In this document: positions 59,957-64,000 of the stretch, one piece after another
Numbering within the stretch: position 1 is the stretch's first letter
How the letters are laid out: the number at the start of each line of letters is the position of its first letter
Assembly: GCA_947492825.1 (NCBI GenBank)
Contig: CANLNT010000001.1
Span: 930,001-994,000, forward strand
DNA: 64,000 nt
Direction: 5' to 3'
Source: an uncultured Paracoccaceae bacterium
Lineage (GTDB): Bacteria; Pseudomonadota; Alphaproteobacteria; Rhodobacterales; Rhodobacteraceae
The notes under the pieces: generated by a model
The model's input: the letters and a program-made list of their open reading frames with translations, nothing else
What the model was told of the DNA's origin: nothing
Databases searched by the model: none
Program-made: the position numbers and the translations under genes

Positions 59957-61392
59957 TGTTCATCGGGCTTGATCTGGGGACATCGTCGCTGAAAGGGATT
60001 GTGCTGGATGAGGCGCAAACCGTTGTTGCGGAAGCTGCACTGCCTTTGCAGGTGCAGCGGCCGCATGATGGCTGGTCAGAGCAAAACCCGCGTGACTGGA
60101 TTGATGCCTGCACCGGCGTGATGCGCGCCCTTGGTGCGCAGGTTGATCTGGAGGCCGTCAAAGGGATTGGCCTGTCGGGACATATGCATGGGGCGACCCT
60201 GCTGGATGGGTCAGATCAGGTGCTGCGGCCTTGCATCCTTTGGAATGATACGCGGTCAGCTGAAGAGGCGGCGGTGTTGGATGACAACCCGGATTTTCGC
60301 AGGCTGACAGGAAATATTGTGTTTCCGGGCTTTACCGCGCCCAAAGTGGCCTGGGTGCGCAACCATGAGCCTGACATCTTTGCGAAGATTGCCAAGGTGT
60401 TGTTGCCCAAGGACTATTTGCGGCTTTGGCTGACCGGGGAGCATATGGCAGAGATGTCGGATGCGGCGGGGACGTCCTGGCTGGATGTGGGTGCGCGCGA
60501 TTGGTCAAATGACCTGTTGGCCGCGACGGGGCTGGACCGTGACGCAATGCCACGGCTGGTCGAAGGGTCAGAGGTTTCGGGTGTGTTGCGGGGCGCGCTG
60601 GCGCAGGACTGGGGCCTGCCGAAAGGTGTCGTTGTGGCCGGTGGCGGCGGCGATAATGCGGCCAGCGCCGTAGGCGTTGGGGTGACGCAACCCGGCGAGG
60701 CTTTTGTGTCGCTGGGCACCTCAGGGGTGCTGTTTGCAGCCTCTGGCGCGTATCAGCCGGACGCGGCATCAGCTGTCCACACGTTTTGCCACGCTTTGCC
60801 GGACACGTGGCACCAGATGGGGGTCATTCTGGCCGCAGCAGATGCGTTGAACTGGTGGGCGGGCATTGCGGGTGAGGATGCCGCGGCGCTGACCGGGCGT
60901 TTAGGGGTCTTGCAGGCACCGGGAAAGCCGCTGTTTCTGCCCTATCTGGGGGGCGAGCGGACGCCGCATAATGACGCGCAGGTGCGTGGCCAATTCCTGC
61001 ATCTGGGGCATGAGAGCAATCGCGAAGCGCTGACGCGTGCGGTGTTGGAGGGGGTGACCCACGCGTTTCGCGACAGCTTTGACGCGCTGACCGGGACCGG
61101 TACCAAGATTGAGCGGTTGATTGGTGTGGGTGGTGGCACAAAGTCCGATTATTGGGTGCAGGCGATTGCCACGGCACTGGATATGCCGGTGGAATTGCCC
61201 GTCGCCGGGGACTTTGGCGGCGCGTTTGGTGCCGCAAGGTTGGGCATGATGGCGGCCGGTGCGGGGGCTGACGTCGCTGGGACGCCGCAGATCGCCCGCG
61301 TGGTCATGCCTGACCCCGCATTGGTCGATGCCTTTGGCGCAGCACACGCGCGCTACAAGGAAGGCTACGCGGCAATCAAGGGCTTGTCGTAA
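59956..61392 (+). CDS. xylB: Xylulokinase
   Basis: 478-aa FGGY kinase that phosphorylates D-xylulose. [19 protein letters not shown] is the N-terminal phosphate loop, GHMHGATLLD and CILWNDTRSAEEA are sugar-site motifs, and VGGGTKSDYWVQAIATAL is the ATP-site motif. The start overlaps the xylG stop (TGATG). No xylose isomerase gene (xylA) is within the window, so entry of xylose into this pathway requires a gene elsewhere. Confidence 0.95.
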   Translation: MFIGLDLGTSSLKGIVLDEAQTVVAEAALPLQVQRPHDGWSEQNPRDWIDACTGVMRALGAQVDLEAVKGIGLSGHMHGATLLDGSDQVLRPCILWNDTRSAEEAAVLDDNPDFRRLTGNIVFPGFTAPKVAWVRNHEPDIFAKIAKVLLPKDYLRLWLTGEHMAEMSDAAGTSWLDVGARDWSNDLLAATGLDRDAMPRLVEGSEVSGVLRGALAQDWGLPKGVVVAGGGGDNAASAVGVGVTQPGEAFVSLGTSGVLFAASGAYQPDAASAVHTFCHALPDTWHQMGVILAAADALNWWAGIAGEDAAALTGRLGVLQAPGKPLFLPYLGGERTPHNDAQVRGQFLHLGHESNREALTRAVLEGVTHAFRDSFDALTGTGTKIERLIGVGGGTKSDYWVQAIATALDMPVELPVAGDFGGAFGAARLGMMAAGAGADVAGTPQIARVVMPDPALVDAFGAAHARYKEGYAAIKGLS

Positions 61393-61410
61393 CCGGTTTC
61401 GGCGGGCTTG

Positions 61411-62595
61411 ATGCGCGGCATGGATAAACGACAACTGGCATTGAAGATATTTGAGGCTGGGGTGGCCGCGGCGGACCCTGCCGTGGCAGTCGCACGACAT
61501 CTGGACAAAGTTGATCCGCCTACGCTGATCTTGGCCGTGGGCAAGGCTGCTTGCGCGATGGCCGGGCCAGCGGTGACGCGGTTTGCAGGCGTGCCAGCAC
61601 TGGCAGTGACCAACTATGAAAACGCAAGGCCATTGGACGGGGCCGAGGTGCTGGCGGCGGGACATCCGGTGCCGGACGAAAATGGTTTGGCGGCTGGCGC
61701 GCGGGTGCTGGCGGCGTTGCGTGCGGCGACCGGGCCGGTGTTGGTGTTGATGTCGGGTGGCGGCTCGGCGCTGTTGCCCGCGCCGGTGGACGGTGTGTCG
61801 CTGGCAGACAAACAGGCGGTGAACGCGGCGCTTTTGGGCGCAGGCCTCGACATTCGGGCGATGAACCTTGTGCGGCAGCAATTGTCGCAGCTGAAGGGTG
61901 GCGGGATGCTGCGCGCGTCAGGCGGGCCGGTGACGGCGCTGATCCTGTCGGATGTGGTAGGGGATGACCTTTCCGTCATTGCCAGCGGGCCGACGGTAGG
62001 GCCGATCGGCACGGCAGCGGAGGCTGTGACCGTCTTGCGGGGCGCGGGCATTTGGAATGGTTTGCCGGCTTCGGTTCGGGCGCATTTGGAGGCGGGACAT
62101 GCGGCAACTGCCTTGCCCGAGGCGCGCAATGTTCTGGTGGGGTCAAACGCACTGAGCGTGGCGGCGATGGCCCGTGCCGCAGGGGAATGCCGGGTGCTGG
62201 AACCGGTTGAGGGCGATGTAGCGGATGCGGCCCGGGCGATTTGTGATCAGGCGGAACCGGGGGTCACGGTCTGGGGGGGTGAGACAACTGTGGTGCTGAA
62301 AGGCACAGGCAAGGGGGGCCGCAATCAGGAGCTGGCCCTGCGGATCGCGCAGGAGGCGCGTGCGCGGGGCTGGGCTGACTGGGTCTGCCTGCAAGGCGGT
62401 TCGGATGGGCGCGATGGGCCGACGGATACGGTAGGCGGTCTTGTCGATCAAGGGACCTTGGGGCGAATTGCGGACGCGGCGGGGCTTTTGGCGAACAATG
62501 ACAGCTATGCCGCATTGCAAGAGGCGGGTGATCTTTTGATGACGGGTGCGACCGGAACCAATGTTGCTGATTTGGGTGTCTTGATCCGGGGGTGA
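61411..62595 (+). CDS. gckA: Glycerate 2-kinase (GckA, MOFRL family)
   Basis: 394-aa enzyme of the type-II glycerate kinase family (DUF4147 plus MOFRL). LILAVGKAACAMAGPAV and VLMSGGGSALLPAPVDG in the N-terminal domain, and the MOFRL end TVWGGETTVVLKGTGKGGRNQELAL, QGGSDGRDGPTDTVGG, are characteristic. It makes 2-phosphoglycerate, so its place in the xylose operon suggests a link with a pathway yielding glycerate. ATG at 61411 preferred over 61420 and a TTG at 61408. Confidence 0.92.
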   Translation: MRGMDKRQLALKIFEAGVAAADPAVAVARHLDKVDPPTLILAVGKAACAMAGPAVTRFAGVPALAVTNYENARPLDGAEVLAAGHPVPDENGLAAGARVLAALRAATGPVLVLMSGGGSALLPAPVDGVSLADKQAVNAALLGAGLDIRAMNLVRQQLSQLKGGGMLRASGGPVTALILSDVVGDDLSVIASGPTVGPIGTAAEAVTVLRGAGIWNGLPASVRAHLEAGHAATALPEARNVLVGSNALSVAAMARAAGECRVLEPVEGDVADAARAICDQAEPGVTVWGGETTVVLKGTGKGGRNQELALRIAQEARARGWADWVCLQGGSDGRDGPTDTVGGLVDQGTLGRIADAAGLLANNDSYAALQEAGDLLMTGATGTNVADLGVLIRG

Positions 62596-62643
62596 GGGGC
62601 GGTACCCGCCCACCCACCCTTTTTCGGGGCTTTGCCCCGGACC

Positions 62644-62668
62644 CCAGGATTATTTTAGCCAGAAGAAG
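62644..62668 (-). repeat. Dispersed intergenic repeat, copy 3
   Basis: Minus-strand CTTCTTCTGGCTAAAATAAT followed by CCTGG and the hairpin CGGGGC-AAA-GCCCCG, between the converging glycerate kinase and peroxidase genes. Confidence 0.7.
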
Positions 62669-62671
62669 GGC

Positions 62672-63946
62672 TTAGTCGACCGGCAGACCCGAGGGGACGC
62701 TGTCCGGGCGACCAAGAGGGCGGGTTTCCGCAGTTGCGCCGGTGAGCGCGTGCAGGAACGCCTTGAGATCCGAGATCTCGGCATCGGTGACGGTGAAAGG
62801 GCGCAGGTCACGCGCGGCGGCGACGCGCGCCATCTCTCTGGTGTCGGAACGGATCGCGAAGTCAGCGGCGGCGAGCCATGGGACGACGGGCAGTTGCGCC
62901 ATGTCAGGGGTCCAGATGTCCTGGCCTGCGTGGTGGCGGATCATGGCATCCAGCGTCGGGAACGCGCCGTTGTGGCCATAGGGTGCCGTCAGCGCCACGT
63001 TGCGCAGGCTGGGGGTGCGGAACCGGTAAGCGTCGTCCAGCAGGTCGGTTTCGCCCATGCGGCCGACGTCGCGGGGCATTGGGTCAAACCGGCGGGTGCG
63101 GCCGGGGCCAAAGGCAGGGATGGCGAGGGCGTGAAAGCTTTGATCGGTGAAAAGCGGGCCTGCGTGGCAGGCAGCACAGCGCAATTGGGTAAAGAGCTGC
63201 CGCCCGCGTTCAGCGTCGTCGGGCAGGGGCATGCCTGCGAGCCATGCGTCATAAGCGCTGTCTGCACTGCGCCATTCGGTGGTGATGAACGCACCCAGCG
63301 CATTGCCGATCTCGACAATTGTCACCTCGGACGGGTGGTTGATGTGGTCAAAGGCGTCGACAAACATCGCGCCATATTCCGGTATTGTGCGGACCCTTTT
63401 GGCGATGATTGGCCAGCCGCGATCAATGCGGGTGCGCAGGGCGCCGATCACCTCATTTTCGCCGGGGTTGCCTGCCATCTCGAATTGCGCGGTCAGCGGG
63501 AACAGGGCCTGGGCTGCGACGATGTTGTCAAGGCCGGGGGGCAGCCATTCCTCTGCCGGTGAATCAAAGCCGTTGCCGTAGATGTCCGAGACCGAGAGCC
63601 GGCCGTCATGAAACAGAACCTCGACCGACTTGTGGCCCAGGTTCCACAGCGCGGGGGCGTTCCGAGGGATACGTTTGCGGATGCGGTCAGCGCCAATCCC
63701 CGGCGTGCGGTCGGGACCGACCCCTTCACCGCCTTCGCCGATGCCCAGTGACAGCCCATCACCACCGGCGTGGTCATGGTGGTGGCAGGTGCCACAGGCA
63801 ATATTACGGTTCCCTGACAGCAGCTTGTCATAGAACAAAAGTTGACCGAGGCGGGCTTGTGCCGGATCAGCCGGGATGTAATCGTCAGGGCTGATTTGGG
63901 CCGCGGCAGGGGCCGCGAGGAGACAAAAGAGATGCGCAAGATAGCG
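62672..63946 (-). CDS. MauG/CcpA-like di-haem cytochrome c peroxidase 2
   Basis: At least 415 residues, paralogue of the enzyme at 52.4 kb. Haem motifs CGTCH (after NRNIA) and CAACH (after QLR), and the FRTPSLRNVALTAPYGHNG region, are all visible. An in-frame TTG at 63838 would delete the part before LLFYDK; reading on gives the expected QARLGQLLFYDK and a signal peptide-like LAHLFCLLAAPAAAQ near 63900-63940. No ATG, GTG or TTG start is seen in that part and the frame stays open to the right edge, so the exact start is unresolved. Confidence 0.82.
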   Translation of the reverse strand, partial: RYLAHLFCLLAAPAAAQISPDDYIPADPAQARLGQLLFYDKLLSGNRNIACGTCHHHDHAGGDGLSLGIGEGGEGVGPDRTPGIGADRIRKRIPRNAPALWNLGHKSVEVLFHDGRLSVSDIYGNGFDSPAEEWLPPGLDNIVAAQALFPLTAQFEMAGNPGENEVIGALRTRIDRGWPIIAKRVRTIPEYGAMFVDAFDHINHPSEVTIVEIGNALGAFITTEWRSADSAYDAWLAGMPLPDDAERGRQLFTQLRCAACHAGPLFTDQSFHALAIPAFGPGRTRRFDPMPRDVGRMGETDLLDDAYRFRTPSLRNVALTAPYGHNGAFPTLDAMIRHHAGQDIWTPDMAQLPVVPWLAAADFAIRSDTREMARVAAARDLRPFTVTDAEISDLKAFLHALTGATAETRPLGRPDSVPSGLPVD

Positions 63947-64000
63947 GTGGTTTTGTGCCTTTGGGCGAGCGCGGCGCAGGCCAACATGGAAGAAGCGCGC
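63932..64000 (+). CDS. Start of an exported protein, cut by the window edge
   Basis: 23 codons of an ORF running off the window: MRKIAVVLCLWASAAQANMEEAR, a complete-looking signal peptide with cleavage after AQA (quoted by its parts: MRKIAVV, LCLWASAAQA). A strong GAGGAGA ribosome site lies nine bases upstream. It is divergent from, and appears to overlap, the 5' end of the second peroxidase gene. Identity cannot be read. Confidence 0.6.
   Translation, partial: MRKIAVVLCLWASAAQANMEEAR

Noticed and set aside
63493-63987. 164-aa minus-strand ORF beginning MLACAALAQ
   Set aside because: It runs in a different frame over the haem peroxidase coding region and its later sequence is not protein-like; the peroxidase frame is clearly the real one.
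1-64000. CRISPR array or cas genes
   Set aside because: No regularly spaced short repeats with unique spacers were seen; the only multi-copy short repeats are the intergenic element and the lamin-tail coding repeats.

Overview
The window looks like chromosomal DNA from a marine-type alphaproteobacterium of the Rhodobacteraceae (Roseobacter group). This rests on the gene content: accB-accC followed by aat, an NDUFA12-type complex I subunit next to a DUF2155 protein, a GapR/DUF2312 protein, a VPLPA-CTERM-like protein, an ScfR/RamB-type regulator beside an SSS-histidine kinase fusion, an imuA-imuB-dnaE2 cassette with a GTTC-N7-GTTC SOS box, and generally high GC. No species can be named from the sequence alone.

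Layout. 1-8.4 kb: a VOC protein, an MBL-fold hydrolase divergent from an EnvZ-like histidine kinase, an AraC regulator, a small cluster of unrecognised exported or membrane proteins of lower GC (3.9-6.2 kb), and a KtrB-KtrA type potassium uptake pair. 8.7-18.1 kb: tRNA-Ser(CGA), a DUF2059 protein, an SRPBCC/ArsR pair, clpP and clpX, a VOC-RidA pair, a surface-sorted CTERM protein, the complex I accessory subunit, aat, accC and accB. 18.2-23.5 kb: a complete HAAT-type (liv-like) ABC transporter, with three tandem hairpins between livG and livF. 23.7-29.5 kb: an ScfR-like regulator, a single-domain response regulator, a small membrane protein, a CbrA-like transporter-kinase fusion and a FliM/FliN-like protein. 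29.5-32.1 kb: a reactive-sulfur module (SqrR/BigR-type regulator with both redox cysteines, persulfide-dioxygenase-like MBL protein, two YeeE/YedE proteins, TIGR01244 protein) with a clear operator. 32.1-33.7 kb: housekeeping small genes including GapR.

33.86-41.75 kb is a 7.9-kb genomic island integrated into the 3' end of tRNA-Thr(TGT), bounded by 47-bp direct repeats. It encodes a tyrosine integrase, an excisionase-like HTH protein, a Rep_trans/RstA-type replication initiator and a 768-aa RloC/PrrC-like ABC-ATPase. The ATPase has a zinc-hook-like CxxC and an R-x3-E...H anticodon-nuclease signature. The island also encodes a small HEPN-like protein and several unknowns. This is the most interesting part of the window: a tRNA-borne mobile element that appears to carry a tRNA-cutting defence nuclease.

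41.9-64 kb: a giant RTX/lamin-tail ExeM-type secreted nuclease; the SOS mutasome cassette dnaE2-imuB-imuA; a MauG-like di-haem peroxidase; a CRTAC1/UnbV protein translationally coupled to a ROK repressor; a xylose-type ABC operon (xylF-xylH-xylG-xylB plus a glycerate 2-kinase) preceded by CTAAA/TTTAG dyads; a second MauG-like peroxidase; and the start of an exported protein at the right edge. Start codons below were chosen by reading the sequence for Shine-Dalgarno motifs, overlaps and expected N-termini. All family assignments are from motif recognition, not from database searches.
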